Of a stretch of DNA of 64,000 nt, positions 52,842 to 61,150 are shown piece after piece. The stretch is from the NCBI RefSeq assembly GCF_001447155.2, contig NZ_CP014754.1, positions 3,906,001-3,970,000 of the forward strand, given 5' to 3'. Numbering within the stretch: position 1 is the stretch's first letter; each line of letters starts with the position of its first letter. The stretch comes from Marinobacter sp. LQ44 (GTDB lineage Bacteria > Pseudomonadota > Gammaproteobacteria > Pseudomonadales > Oleiphilaceae). The position numbers and the translations under genes are program-made. A model generated the notes under the pieces. It did not search any database. It was given only the letters and a program-made list of their open reading frames with translations, and was not told the DNA's origin.

Positions 52842-54248
52842 TCATTTGCCGATCAGCGACTGCCCGCACACCCGCACAACGTTGCCGTTAACGCCGGCAG
52901 AAGCCGGGTTGCAGTACCAGGCAATGGCTTCTGCCACGTCTACGGGTTGTCCGCCCTGAGACAGACTGTTCATGCGCCGGCCCGCTTCGCGGATGGTGAA
53001 TGGCATGGCGGCGGTCATCTGGGTTTCGATGAAGCCGGGGGCAATGGCGTTGATGGTTATGCCGTTTTTCAGGTGCTTCGCCATAGACTCTACATAACCG
53101 ATCACACCGCTCTTGGCGCAGGAATAGTTGGTCTGGCCGAAGTTGCCGGCAATACCGCTGATGGAGGAAATGCACACAATACGGCCGTTGTCGCGCATCA
53201 GCTTGCGCTCGGCCAGTTCTTCATCGATCAACTCTTCAGCAGTCAGGTTGACAGCGATCGTCATATCCCAGAAGTGCTCTGGCATGTTTCCGAGGGTTTT
53301 GTCGCGGGTAATGCCGGCGTTGTGAACCACAAAATCAACCCCGCCGGTTTCTTTTTCGATGAAATCTGCTATCAGCTTGGGTGCCTTTTCTTCCGTAATG
53401 TCGCAGGCCAGCGCCTTGCCTTTGGTGGCGTCGGTTACTTTCTGCAGTTCCTCCAATGCCGGGGGGATATCCAGGCCGATAACGGTTGCGCCGTCACGGG
53501 CCAGGGTTTCTGCAATGGCTGCGCCAATGCCCCGGGAGGCGCCAGTGACCAGGGCTACTTTGCCGGCCAGCGGAGCCACCGGGTTGGTGGCTTTGGCCTC
53601 CTCTGCTTTGCCAATACGCACCGCCTGGCCGGAAACATAAGCCGAGCGTGCAGACAGGAAGAAGCGAACCGTGGAATCCAGCTGGTTCTCGGCGTTCGGA
53701 GCCATCCATACCAGGTTGGCCGTGCAGCCCTTCTTGCCGATTTCCTTGCCAACGGCGCGGACAAAGCCTTCAAGGGCTTGCTGGGCGGCGGCCTGGGGTG
53801 CCTTCCGGCAGGTGTGAGGGTCCTGGCCTATCACCAGCACTCGGCCATTGGACGCCAGTTTGCGGATGGTCGGATGGAAAAAGTCGTACAGGGCGCGCAG
53901 TTCCTGAGGGGTTTTGAGACCGGTCGCATCGAATACCAGGGCTGAGAACTTTCCGTTCACTTCGCCGGACACATCCAGCGCCTTGGCTTTGTTGCCCGCC
54001 TGAGCGGAGTCCGCCAGGGTTTCGATGCCCGTGGCATGGTGCAGGCCCGCCGGGCTGGCGCCAATGATTGAGCCGAGCGTGGCGATAGCGCGGGCACCGG
54101 CGCCTGCACCAATCAATACGTCGCCTTCAATAAATGGCTGGTCGACCCGCTTCAGGCGGTTGAGGGGCGCCGGGGAGGGCAAGCCCAGCGACTGTGCAGC
54201 GGTTTTGCCAACCGGAGTGTTAACCAGTTTCAGGTAGAGGTCAGACAT
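52842..54248 (-). CDS. High-molecular-weight FabG-type 3-oxoacyl reductase
   Basis: A 468-residue protein, nearly twice the usual FabG length. Residues about 1-205 form a degenerate, NAD-site-lacking domain (VDQPFIEGDVLIGAGAGARAIATLG). Residues about 210-468 are a complete SDR: GKVALVTGASRGIGAAIAETLARDGATVIGLD, NAGITRDKTLGNM, and Ser-Tyr-Lys in CISSISGIAGNFGQTNYSCAKSG. This matches the long FabG4-like reductases, which act on longer-chain beta-ketoacyl-CoA. It is divergent from a thiolase 189 bases away, so the pair likely serves acyl-CoA elongation or degradation. Confidence 0.92.
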   Translation of the reverse strand: MSDLYLKLVNTPVGKTAAQSLGLPSPAPLNRLKRVDQPFIEGDVLIGAGAGARAIATLGSIIGASPAGLHHATGIETLADSAQAGNKAKALDVSGEVNGKFSALVFDATGLKTPQELRALYDFFHPTIRKLASNGRVLVIGQDPHTCRKAPQAAAQQALEGFVRAVGKEIGKKGCTANLVWMAPNAENQLDSTVRFFLSARSAYVSGQAVRIGKAEEAKATNPVAPLAGKVALVTGASRGIGAAIAETLARDGATVIGLDIPPALEELQKVTDATKGKALACDITEEKAPKLIADFIEKETGGVDFVVHNAGITRDKTLGNMPEHFWDMTIAVNLTAEELIDEELAERKLMRDNGRIVCISSISGIAGNFGQTNYSCAKSGVIGYVESMAKHLKNGITINAIAPGFIETQMTAAMPFTIREAGRRMNSLSQGGQPVDVAEAIAWYCNPASAGVNGNVVRVCGQSLIGK

Positions 54249-54437
54249 GATGTTCTTCCTTGTGAGTTTGGTTGAGTATGAAATAGCCCAAAGGGTAAAG
54301 CTTCTGCCAGTTATTGGATTGACTCAACTCAGTCATGGCGTTGTCAGAGTTGCCAATGAGCAACGGGCGCCAGGCGCTAGACTCTGGGCTAACCTGAATC
54401 AAACCACTTATGATCACCACTGAAGGGACAGTTTGCT

Positions 54438-55775
54438 ATGGCACAGGCACCAAAAACCACTCGTACTGGCACGGAATCCGGTTCTCGGGCTACCAAAAAA
54501 GCGCCCGGCATTCGCCGCGTTGCCGTTATTGGCGGTAATCGCACGCCATTTGCCCGCTCCAACACCGCCTACAGTAAAATCAGTAATCAGGAGCTGCTGA
54601 CATCCACACTTCGGGGCCTGGTGGATCGCTACAACCTCCAGGGCATGAGGCTGGGCGAGGTGGTCGCTGGCGCGGTGATCAAACACTCCCGGGACTTCAA
54701 CCTTACCCGTGAGTCGGTGTTGAGCTCGGGCCTGGCGCCGGAAACGCCGGCCTACGACATCCAGCAGGCCTGTGGTACCGGGCTTGAGGCCGCCATTCTG
54801 GTGGCGAACAAAATTGCTCTTGGGCAAATTGAATGCGGTATCGCCGGCGGTACCGATACCACGTCGGATGCGCCCATCGGTGTGGGTGAGGGCTTGCGGG
54901 AAATTCTTCTGGACCTGAACCGTGCCAAAACCGCCAAGGAACGCCTCAAGATTCTCGGCCGTTTCCGTCCGGGCCATCTGATGCCGGAGATTCCGGAGAA
55001 TGGCGAGCCGCGTACCGGACTGTCCATGGGGGATCACTGTCAGGTCACGGCGAAGGAGTGGAATATTGCCCGTGAGGACCAGGATCGCCTGGCCTGGGAA
55101 AGCCACCAGAAGCTGGCCAAGGCCTATGACGAGGGCTTCTTTGAGGATCTTCTGACACCGATGGCGGGTCTGGATAAAGACAACATCCTGCGCCCGGATA
55201 CCACCCTTGAAAAATTGGCTACATTGAAGCCCTGTTTTGATCGTGAAAACGGCACCATGACTGCTGCCAACAGCACCGCCCTGACGGATGGCGCCTCCTG
55301 CGTGTTGCTGGCAAGTGAAGAGTGGGCCGAGGCCAATAAGATGGAAGTGAAGGCCTGGCTGACGTTCTCTGAAGTGGCAGCGGTGGACTTCGTGGACAAG
55401 AAAGAGGGCCTGCTGATGGCGCCGGCCTATGCCGTGCCGCGTATGCTGGAGAAGGCAGGTCTGACCCTGCAGGATTTCGACTTCTACGAAATTCACGAAG
55501 CCTTCGCCGCCCAGGTATTGTCTACCCTCAAGGCGTGGGAAGATCCGGTCTTTTGCAAGGAGCGCCTGGGTCTGGACAAGCCGTTGGGCAGTATTGACCG
55601 GGCAAAGATGAACGTGAAAGGCTCGAGCCTGGCAACCGGCCACCCGTTTGCCGCCACTGGCGGTCGTATCGTCGCAACCCTGGCCAAATTGCTGGAAGAA
55701 AAGGGCAGTGGTCGAGGCCTGATTTCCATCTGTGCGGCGGGCGGTCAGGGCGTGACGGCGATTCTGGAGCGCTAA
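54438..55775 (+). CDS. Acetyl-CoA acyl/acetyltransferase (thiolase)
   Basis: A 445-residue thiolase. The nucleophilic Cys is in QQACGTGLEAA (about residue 113), with NHEAF-type HEAFAA near 355, GHPFAATGGR near 397 and the second catalytic Cys in ICAAGGQGVTA near 435. Residues 1-27 are a Thr/Ser/Arg-rich extension not needed for the core fold. It either cleaves 3-ketoacyl-CoA or condenses acetyl-CoA units; direction cannot be told. AAGGGACAG precedes the ATG. It is divergent from the FabG-like gene. Confidence 0.94.
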   Translation: MAQAPKTTRTGTESGSRATKKAPGIRRVAVIGGNRTPFARSNTAYSKISNQELLTSTLRGLVDRYNLQGMRLGEVVAGAVIKHSRDFNLTRESVLSSGLAPETPAYDIQQACGTGLEAAILVANKIALGQIECGIAGGTDTTSDAPIGVGEGLREILLDLNRAKTAKERLKILGRFRPGHLMPEIPENGEPRTGLSMGDHCQVTAKEWNIAREDQDRLAWESHQKLAKAYDEGFFEDLLTPMAGLDKDNILRPDTTLEKLATLKPCFDRENGTMTAANSTALTDGASCVLLASEEWAEANKMEVKAWLTFSEVAAVDFVDKKEGLLMAPAYAVPRMLEKAGLTLQDFDFYEIHEAFAAQVLSTLKAWEDPVFCKERLGLDKPLGSIDRAKMNVKGSSLATGHPFAATGGRIVATLAKLLEEKGSGRGLISICAAGGQGVTAILER

Positions 55776-55872
55776 GTTACGGGAAAACCGTAATTTCCTT
55801 TGACAGGGGCAACTTCACGCCGTATTATTCGCGCCACGTTGATCGGGGTGACCCGGTAAACAACCAGTTTGA

Positions 55873-55949
<77 letters not shown>

Positions 55950-55957
55950 TATAAAAG

Positions 55958-55994
55958 AAAGGCAGATCAGTAACTTACTGGTCTGCCTTTTTTG
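55958..55994 (+). terminator. Terminator after initiator tRNA
   Basis: AAAGGCAGATCAG ... CTGGTCTGCCTTTTTT, a 13-bp stem with one G-T pair and a T run, 9 bases after the tRNA. Confidence 0.9.
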
Positions 55995-56196
55995 TTTTTG
56001 CGGCGACCAAATTCCCCTGTGACGTATATGTGACACATATGTGCCAATCCCTGTGACATCCTATTTTGATGGTTGGGTGAGATTGACCGTAAGTCTTTCT
56101 ATGTCACACGCCAAATAATCCCTCAGCGGACGACTCGGTCATCCCTCATTTAGCAATCCCCTCCCTGGAATTATCTTGGCTATCTTTAATTTTTAC

Positions 56197-56403
56197 CTAT
56201 TGGTCTTCCTGAAACTCCAGCAGATCGCTGACCTCACATTTGAATAATTTACAGAGTTTGTCGAGCGCATCAAGATCGATCCGTTGAGCGGTCTCTTTGT
56301 AAAGCAGAGTCACCGTGTTGCGGTTCAGGCCGGTCTCTCGCGCCACATCCACGATCTTCATTTTGTGCTCGCCCATAATGCGGGCCAGGTGGCATCGAAT
56401 CAT
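56197..56403 (-). CDS. Cro/C1-type (HTH_26-like) repressor of the integrase module
   Basis: A 68-residue protein that is essentially one helix-turn-helix: KIVDVARETGLNRNTVTLLYKETAQRIDLDALDKLCKLFKCEVSDLLE. Single-domain XRE proteins of this kind act as repressors on mobile elements. It is divergent from the excisionase-like gene; the 153-base gap holds two matching 17-base operators around a promoter. No protease or dimerisation domain is present, so how it would be inactivated is unclear. Confidence 0.87.
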   Translation of the reverse strand: MIRCHLARIMGEHKMKIVDVARETGLNRNTVTLLYKETAQRIDLDALDKLCKLFKCEVSDLLEFQEDQ

Positions 56404-56428
56404 CTCTAATTTATCCTTAATGAAAAAA

Positions 56429-56445
56429 TATCATCCAGGATGACA
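56429..56445. promoter_or_regulatory. Operator copy 1
   Basis: TATCATCCAGGATGACA, with the perfect inner palindrome TCATCC-A-GGATGA. It lies on the repressor side of the integrase promoter and matches operator copy 2 in 13 of 17 positions. Confidence 0.75.
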
Positions 56446-56453
56446 AAAAGCGC

Positions 56454-56481
56454 TTGCAAGTGTTCTTTTGTTGCATAAAAT
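56454..56481 (+). promoter_or_regulatory. Sigma-70-type promoter for the excisionase-integrase operon
   Basis: TTGCAA (-35), a 16-base spacer, then TAAAAT (-10). It sits between the two operators; the -10 touches the second, so repressor binding would exclude RNA polymerase. Confidence 0.65.
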
Positions 56482-56497
56482 GTCATTTAGGATGGCA
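56481..56497. promoter_or_regulatory. Operator copy 2
   Basis: TGTCATTTAGGATGGCA, an imperfect palindrome matching copy 1 (shared TCAT..AGGATG.CA). It overlaps the end of the -10 box. Confidence 0.75.
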
Positions 56498-56556
56498 TTC
56501 TGATATAGGGGATGTCTTTTGTTGATCTAGCGTATCGCAACGGAAGGAATTTTTCG

Positions 56557-56802
56557 ATGGAAAACTCTTACACCTATCTGACCACTGAAGAACTGGCTGG
56601 TCGAATCAAATATGACTGTCGGACCATTCGCCAGTGTCTGAAAGACACGGTTCTCCTAGAGGGCAAGCACTACATCAAGCCGTTCGGCCGCCGCAAGATT
56701 CTTTTTCTTTGGGAGGAAGTCGAAAAGGAAATGTTAGACGGTGCCCGGGAGAATGAGTTTTTGGCAATTCCTATGGCGAACGGGGTGGTTTGTCATGGGT
56801 AA
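56557..56802 (+). CDS. Excisionase-like small HTH protein
   Basis: From ATG 56557 (AAGGAA seven bases upstream) the product is 81 residues: MENSYTYLTTEELAGRIKYD, where the TTEELAGRI...CRTIRQC pattern is a MerR/excisionase-like winged helix, followed by KPFGRRKILFLWEEVEKEM, as in Xis-type proteins that bind tyrosine integrases. An upstream ATG at 56512 would overlap the promoter region. It overlaps the integrase gene by 8 bases, so the two are translationally coupled. Excisionase function is inferred from size, fold and position. Confidence 0.75.
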   Translation: MENSYTYLTTEELAGRIKYDCRTIRQCLKDTVLLEGKHYIKPFGRRKILFLWEEVEKEMLDGARENEFLAIPMANGVVCHG

Positions 56803-58018
56803 GGTGAGGGCAAGGAAAGAGACAGGAAAGCTGTATTTGGACTTTATGTACGCAGGTCACCGGTGTCGTGAACAAACGGCACTGCCGGACACGCTTGTAA
56901 ACCGCAAACGTGTAAACGCACTTTTGCAGAAAGTTGAGGCCATGATTCTCTTGGGTGACTTCAACTATGCGGAGTATTTCCCTGATAGTCGTAACCTCAA
57001 GAAGGTTCAAGCCAACCAGGCAGGTGCTGGGACTGGCAGCAACTCAGAAAATGGCAAAGCATCTGATACTCCTCTGTTCGCAGACTTCGCTGACCAGTGG
57101 TTCCTCGAATCGAAAATCCAGTGGCGGAACTCCCACACTCGTAATGTGGAATCCATTCTGGCCAGCTCTCTGAAGCCAGCCTTCAAGGATAAACGGGTAG
57201 GCGAGATTTCCAAACCAGACATTTTGGCTGCGCGTAACAAGATGGCTCGGCGGAAGGGAAGGGGGGCAAGTGGTTTGATGGCGCCCAAAACCATCAACAG
57301 CCACATGACCATTCTGCGGATGATTCTGACGGAGGCGGCGGAGCGGTTTGACTTCACTAATCCCTACCTGAACATCAAGCCGCTGAAGCAGCAGAAGGTA
57401 CACATCGAGCCCTTCTCCCTGAATGAGGTAGAAAAGATCCTCGAAACAGTCAGGGAAGATTACCGCAACTACTACCTGGTGCGTTTCTACACCGGCATGC
57501 GCACAGGGGAAGTTGACGGCCTCAAGTGGGAGCATGTGGATTTCGATAAACGGGAAATCCTGGTGCGAGAAACCCTCATTCATGGCCAGACCGAGTACAC
57601 CAAAACAGATGGCTCTCAGCGGGAAATTCCCATGTTTGGCCCGGTGTACGATGCACTCAAGGCCCAGTACGAGGCCACCGGCAAGCTCAGCAAGTTCGTA
57701 TTTTGCAACCGGCTGGGTGAGCCACTTGACCATAACAACGTGACTAAGCGTGTCTGGTACCCGCTGCTGGAGCATCTCAAGCTAAAAAAACGCCGTCCCT
57801 ACCAGACGCGGCACACAGCGGCGACGTTGCTCCTCGCCTCCGGTGAGAACCCGGAGTGGGTGGCCAGAACTCTCGGCCATTCTTCAACGGAAATGCTGTT
57901 TAAAGTGTATTCCCGATACATCCCGAACCTGACTCGTATGGATGGCAGCGCCTTTGAGCGTCTGATTCAGAGTCGGGTCATCGAAAACGATAAGGAGGCA
58001 GGTGATGAAACTGAATGA
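56795..58018 (+). CDS. Tyrosine recombinase (integrase)
   Basis: From ATG 56795 the product is 407 residues. The N-terminus (MGKVRARKETGKLYLDFMYAGHRCREQT) is an arm-binding DUF3596-type domain; then a SAM-like core-binding domain (about 110-195) and the catalytic domain. The active site is complete: Arg in YTGMRTGEVDGLKWEHV (about 235), Lys in the beta-turn (about 270), His-x-x-Arg as RHTAATLL... (TRH about 338), LGHSS (about 361) and Tyr in KVYSRYIP (about 372). Such enzymes integrate islands at tRNA 3' ends, and an initiator tRNA lies upstream. It overlaps the HD gene by 14 bases. Confidence 0.94.
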   Translation: MGKVRARKETGKLYLDFMYAGHRCREQTALPDTLVNRKRVNALLQKVEAMILLGDFNYAEYFPDSRNLKKVQANQAGAGTGSNSENGKASDTPLFADFADQWFLESKIQWRNSHTRNVESILASSLKPAFKDKRVGEISKPDILAARNKMARRKGRGASGLMAPKTINSHMTILRMILTEAAERFDFTNPYLNIKPLKQQKVHIEPFSLNEVEKILETVREDYRNYYLVRFYTGMRTGEVDGLKWEHVDFDKREILVRETLIHGQTEYTKTDGSQREIPMFGPVYDALKAQYEATGKLSKFVFCNRLGEPLDHNNVTKRVWYPLLEHLKLKKRRPYQTRHTAATLLLASGENPEWVARTLGHSSTEMLFKVYSRYIPNLTRMDGSAFERLIQSRVIENDKEAGDETE

Positions 58019-58958
58019 TCTGCGCCCGTTGACCCAGGAAACGTTCAAAGGCACCTACCGTCTGACAGGGCGTGTTGCTTGTTTTGATGATGAGGGTATC
58101 CCGTATCTGAAACTTCGCTTGAGCAGTTGTGCCAGCGACATTGTTGTATTGGCGGTGATCGGCTCTATCGTGATCCCAGAGCATCTCGGGCATATGGATC
58201 TAGTTGTAGTCAAAGGACAGGCCTGTGTTGGTACGGAGGAAAGTGAGATTTTGCTGACCGATATCCGTCGCCCGTTGCAGGCAGACGTTGCCGGCTTGCC
58301 GGCACTGCAGACTTTGCCACGAACGTTCTGCCCTAAGCCGGAGGCACTGGATCAGCTGGTGGCTGCGGTACGGTCTTTGCGGTCAGCCCCATTACAGATG
58401 TTCATTAAGCGAGTATTGGAGCGCCGTGACAGATTGGAGGTTTTCCTGAAAGCTCCGGCAAGCAGGAATTACCATCACAGTGAGCCCGGTGGTCTGCTGG
58501 CTCATTCCCTGGAGGTGGCGAAGAACGTTCTGGTCATGACGAAGGCCAATGAACCCGAGATGCCTTGGGAGCTTCAGGAGCTCGGTTTCGTCGCTGGTTT
58601 GTTGCACGATATTGGCAAGACCTACACCTATGATACGTGGGGTAAGCCGACAGCAACTGCAAGGTTGTGCGACCATGCCGACATGACTTTAGAGGCCTGC
58701 GCCTACGGCCTGGCTTATCTTGACAAGGTAGACCCTGATGCGGCTCTTGCACTCCGGCACATTTGGACCTGTGCCTCGCCCGGTGCTCGCTACGGTGTCA
58801 GCCCTGCGATGACGCTTGCCCGTTATGTTCGGGACGCCGATGCCCAGAGTGCCATGGCTGACAATCAGCGGAAGGCCTATCGAAAGCGCCAGCCAATCGG
58901 TTTTGGGCGGCTCGGAAACAACACATATTGGCGGCCATCGATAGAAGCTCACGGATGA
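58005..58958 (+). CDS. HD-domain protein, TraI_2/MobH-like, coupled to the integrase
   Basis: ATG 58005 has AAGGAGG six bases upstream; GTG 58002 is an alternative. The product is 317 residues. Residues about 1-110 are beta-rich, suggestive of an OB-like nucleic-acid-binding part. A metal-dependent HD domain follows: YHHSEPGGLLAHSLEVAKNV near 156, FVAGLLHDIGK near 199 and LCDHADMTLEAC near 222. The spacing matches the TraI_2 domain of MobH relaxases and YhaM-type exonucleases, but no relaxase tail is present. A phosphohydrolase or nuclease role is likely. Its start inside the integrase gene means co-expression with excision. Confidence 0.85.
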   Translation: MKLNDLRPLTQETFKGTYRLTGRVACFDDEGIPYLKLRLSSCASDIVVLAVIGSIVIPEHLGHMDLVVVKGQACVGTEESEILLTDIRRPLQADVAGLPALQTLPRTFCPKPEALDQLVAAVRSLRSAPLQMFIKRVLERRDRLEVFLKAPASRNYHHSEPGGLLAHSLEVAKNVLVMTKANEPEMPWELQELGFVAGLLHDIGKTYTYDTWGKPTATARLCDHADMTLEACAYGLAYLDKVDPDAALALRHIWTCASPGARYGVSPAMTLARYVRDADAQSAMADNQRKAYRKRQPIGFGRLGNNTYWRPSIEAHG

Positions 58959-59113
58959 GGCGGATGAAAACTACAGTGAGGGGTGTGAGCACGTTGCGGC
59001 CACACCCCTTTTTTATTCGATGTTGTGTGAGGACAGCAGCTGGGCCGTGAAACAGGCATTTACCCGGCAACGGTGCTAAGGTCAGGAAAAATATAGCCTC
59101 CAGAGCGAAGGAT

Positions 59114-59656
59114 ATGCTGAAGATATACTACCTCCACGGCTTCGCCAGTCACTTCGATATCACCAGCGACAAACTCAAAACGCTCGCCAGGCTTGGCCCT
59201 GTCTATGGTCACGACATCGATTACACCCAAGGCTCGGAAGACGTTATCGAAGAGAGCTTGGACAAACTGATGCAAGTAAACCCAGACCTTCTGGTTGGGA
59301 CTTCGATGGGGGGATGGCTTGCGGGTATTCTGGGTGCCGAATCCGGCATTCCGTTTGTCGCCATCAACCCGGTGACGGATCCTGGTCACACTCTCAAGCC
59401 CTGGATAGGGCAGGGTGTTGATCATCAGGGGCAGGCCTATCAACTGACGGACGAAGTGGTTTCTAGCTACTATCCTTTCACCCACTATGGTAGCGGGTTG
59501 GTACTGCTGGATCAGGGGGATGAACTGCTTCCGTGGAACGACACCGTAAGGGCGCTTGGGGACTATTTTCCGGTTCATAGCTTTGAGGGCGGCAGCCATC
59601 GGTTTGAGCACATGGAAGAAGCGCTAGACCTTGTTCGGGAGCATGTGAAGGATTAA
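59114..59656 (+). CDS. YqiA/YcfP-like alpha/beta-hydrolase (UPF0227)
   Basis: A 180-residue protein: MLKIYYLHGFASHFDITSDKLK, nucleophile elbow VGTSMGGWLAG (Ser about 64), acid in LVLLDQGDELLP, and a terminal His in GGSHRFEHM. The size and these motifs match YqiA/YcfP esterases, which are active on short-chain esters in vitro and lack a known biological substrate. It has its own ribosome-binding site (GAGCGAAGGAT). Neighbouring genes do not obviously act with it. Confidence 0.88.
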   Translation: MLKIYYLHGFASHFDITSDKLKTLARLGPVYGHDIDYTQGSEDVIEESLDKLMQVNPDLLVGTSMGGWLAGILGAESGIPFVAINPVTDPGHTLKPWIGQGVDHQGQAYQLTDEVVSSYYPFTHYGSGLVLLDQGDELLPWNDTVRALGDYFPVHSFEGGSHRFEHMEEALDLVREHVKD

Positions 59657-59673
59657 TGCTACGAGGGGCGGCG

Positions 59674-59832
59674 TTAACGACAGTGCGACTGTTCCTCACT
59701 CGGCTTAGGTGCGACCGAATGTGTCAGAGCGCGACCTAACACGTAACCGGCTGCCACACCCACCAGCGCCGTCACCGGCCCGATCAGGCCGCCCAATAAG
59801 CCGCCAATAAACATCAGTATTACGCTTTTCAT
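59674..59832 (-). CDS. Tiny membrane protein with glycine-zipper helix, 52 residues
   Basis: ATG 59832 has GGGAGGAG about 6 bases upstream in sense. MKSVILMFIGGLLGGLIGPVTALVGVAAGYVLGRALTH is one or two hydrophobic helices with repeated small residues (glycine zipper), then a short polar tail (APKPSEEQSHCR). No known family. It is divergent from umuD, with the SOS box between the two starts, so it may share LexA control. A longer frame to 59,925 crosses the SOS box and is unlikely. Confidence 0.68.
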   Translation of the reverse strand: MKSVILMFIGGLLGGLIGPVTALVGVAAGYVLGRALTHSVAPKPSEEQSHCR

Positions 59833-59927
59833 ACAGACTCCTCCCACCTTCCTGGCAGCTGCACTATTCCGAGTATAAGGCATTGTGCCCAGCGATGGGT
59901 TGACCTGCTGATATTGTCTCGCCAAAA

Positions 59928-59947
59928 TACTGTATATTCAGACAGTA
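59928..59947. promoter_or_regulatory. LexA binding site (SOS box)
   Basis: TACTGTATATTCAGACAGTA keeps CTGT and ACAG at the proper spacing with T/A ends, close to the E. coli consensus. It ends 13 bases before the umuD ATG and lies 96 bases from the divergent small gene, so LexA could repress one or both. Confidence 0.93.
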
Positions 59948-59960
59948 TCCGGTGTAAAGC

Positions 59961-60404
59961 ATGTCCTGCATTCTGCTTGGTGACTTTGAGTCCTTCTCTC
60001 GCCTGAACATTCCGATGTTTCTGGAGCGGGTCTCCGCTGGCTTCCCATCGCCGGCGGAGGACTACGTTGAGAAAACCATTGACCTGAACGAGCTGTGCAT
60101 CCAGCACCCGGCTGCCACGTTCTTTGTGCGAGTTCAGGGGGAGTCTATGGTTGAGGCGGGCATCTATCCCGGCGATGTCCTGGTGGTAGACCGATCACTG
60201 CGGGCCAGGCATGGAGATATCATCATCGCCAGCCTGGAAAGCGAGATGACGGTCAAGCAGTTGCATTTGACGCCACCGCCCGTTCGCCTCCTTCCAAGGA
60301 ATTCAGCGTACCGGCCTATTACCGTCGAGGGCGATATGGTGATGGAGGTGTTTGGTGTGATCACCAATGTCATCCGGTCACTCAAGCGGGGAGGGCAGGG
60401 ATGA
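59961..60404 (+). CDS. umuD: UmuD-like self-cleaving S24 protein
   Basis: A 147-residue S24 peptidase. Cleavage site VSAGFPSP (Ala26-Gly27), catalytic Ser62 in VQGESMVEAG and Lys99 in MTVKQLHL are in register with E. coli UmuD (24/25, Ser60, Lys97). UmuD' joins UmuC to form polymerase V for error-prone bypass. No umuC follows; instead the next gene overlaps by ATGA. A SOS box stands directly upstream. The start ATG 59961 has only a weak ribosome-binding site, so initiation at Met19 is an alternative, but that would remove little before the cleavage site. Confidence 0.92.
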   Translation: MSCILLGDFESFSRLNIPMFLERVSAGFPSPAEDYVEKTIDLNELCIQHPAATFFVRVQGESMVEAGIYPGDVLVVDRSLRARHGDIIIASLESEMTVKQLHLTPPPVRLLPRNSAYRPITVEGDMVMEVFGVITNVIRSLKRGGQG

Positions 60405-61150
60405 CACCTGAATCGGCAGTCTCCTTTGTCACCGTAAGACGACGGTTCGATTTTCGCAGCATCGAGGTCGGACGCTGGGTGACGCCCCAGGAGCGGGACC
60501 GGGCATCCGGCCGGTTCGATCAGGCGCTGTGTGATTTGATGACGATCCTGCGAGGACCGGAGCCATTGATCTCCCTGAGGAGCACGCTGGGCCTGCAGTA
60601 TGGCATCGGCGGCCGGCTGGGCGTGGCCGCGCACTACATTCCCGCCACCCGGCAACTGGCGCTGGCCAAGAACGCTGGTGCGGGTAGCCTGGCGCATGAA
60701 TGGTTTCACGCCTTTGATCACTACATGGGTGGCAAAGCTTACCGGAATGCCGGACCGTGCGGCTTCGCTTCAAGTGCCTGGCTGAACAGCGTAAGCAGTA
60801 AACCGCATCCACTGAATGAACGGCTAGCCGCCTGCTTCCAGGCCATCATGCTGACGGAGGACGGCACTGCACCCAGCACTTTGTTCCGGGCCTCCCAGGT
60901 GGCTGATCAGCACTTGAAAACGGTTTATTACGCCAAACCGGAGGAGCTGTGCGCCCGCGCCTTTGAAGCTTTTATTGAAGACAGTCAGCCGTGTAACCGA
61001 TTTCTGGTAAACGGAACCGTTCACTCTGATGAAGCCAAGGCGGGTCTGTATCCGCAGGGCGAGCATCGCCAGCGGATCAATGACACCTTTCAGTGTTACT
61101 TTGCGGCGCTCGGGGCTGCGTTGTACCGGGAACAGGCCAAAGCCGGATGA
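60401..61150 (+). CDS. CLCA_X / LPD1-like protein with HExxH zinc motif, coupled to umuD
   Basis: A 249-residue protein overlapping umuD by 4 bases (ATGA). Residues 96-110 read SLAHEWFHAFDHYMG, an HExxH motif with aromatic/acid spacing seen in LPD1 domains of phage-associated large polyvalent proteins and in the CLCA_X group. A downstream ELCARAFEAFIED (about 187-199) offers a third metal ligand. The rest (GLQYGIGGRLGVAAHYIPATRQLALAKN) is mixed alpha/beta. It is probably a metallopeptidase or metal-dependent binding protein induced after DNA damage. Its substrate is unknown. Confidence 0.82.
   Translation: MTPESAVSFVTVRRRFDFRSIEVGRWVTPQERDRASGRFDQALCDLMTILRGPEPLISLRSTLGLQYGIGGRLGVAAHYIPATRQLALAKNAGAGSLAHEWFHAFDHYMGGKAYRNAGPCGFASSAWLNSVSSKPHPLNERLAACFQAIMLTEDGTAPSTLFRASQVADQHLKTVYYAKPEELCARAFEAFIEDSQPCNRFLVNGTVHSDEAKAGLYPQGEHRQRINDTFQCYFAALGAALYREQAKAG

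Noticed and set aside
52710..53945. 411-codon plus-strand frame
   Set aside because: Antisense to the long FabG-like gene and it begins inside the tRNA terminator.
54414..55643. 409-codon minus-strand frame
   Set aside because: Antisense to the thiolase, which has complete active-site motifs.
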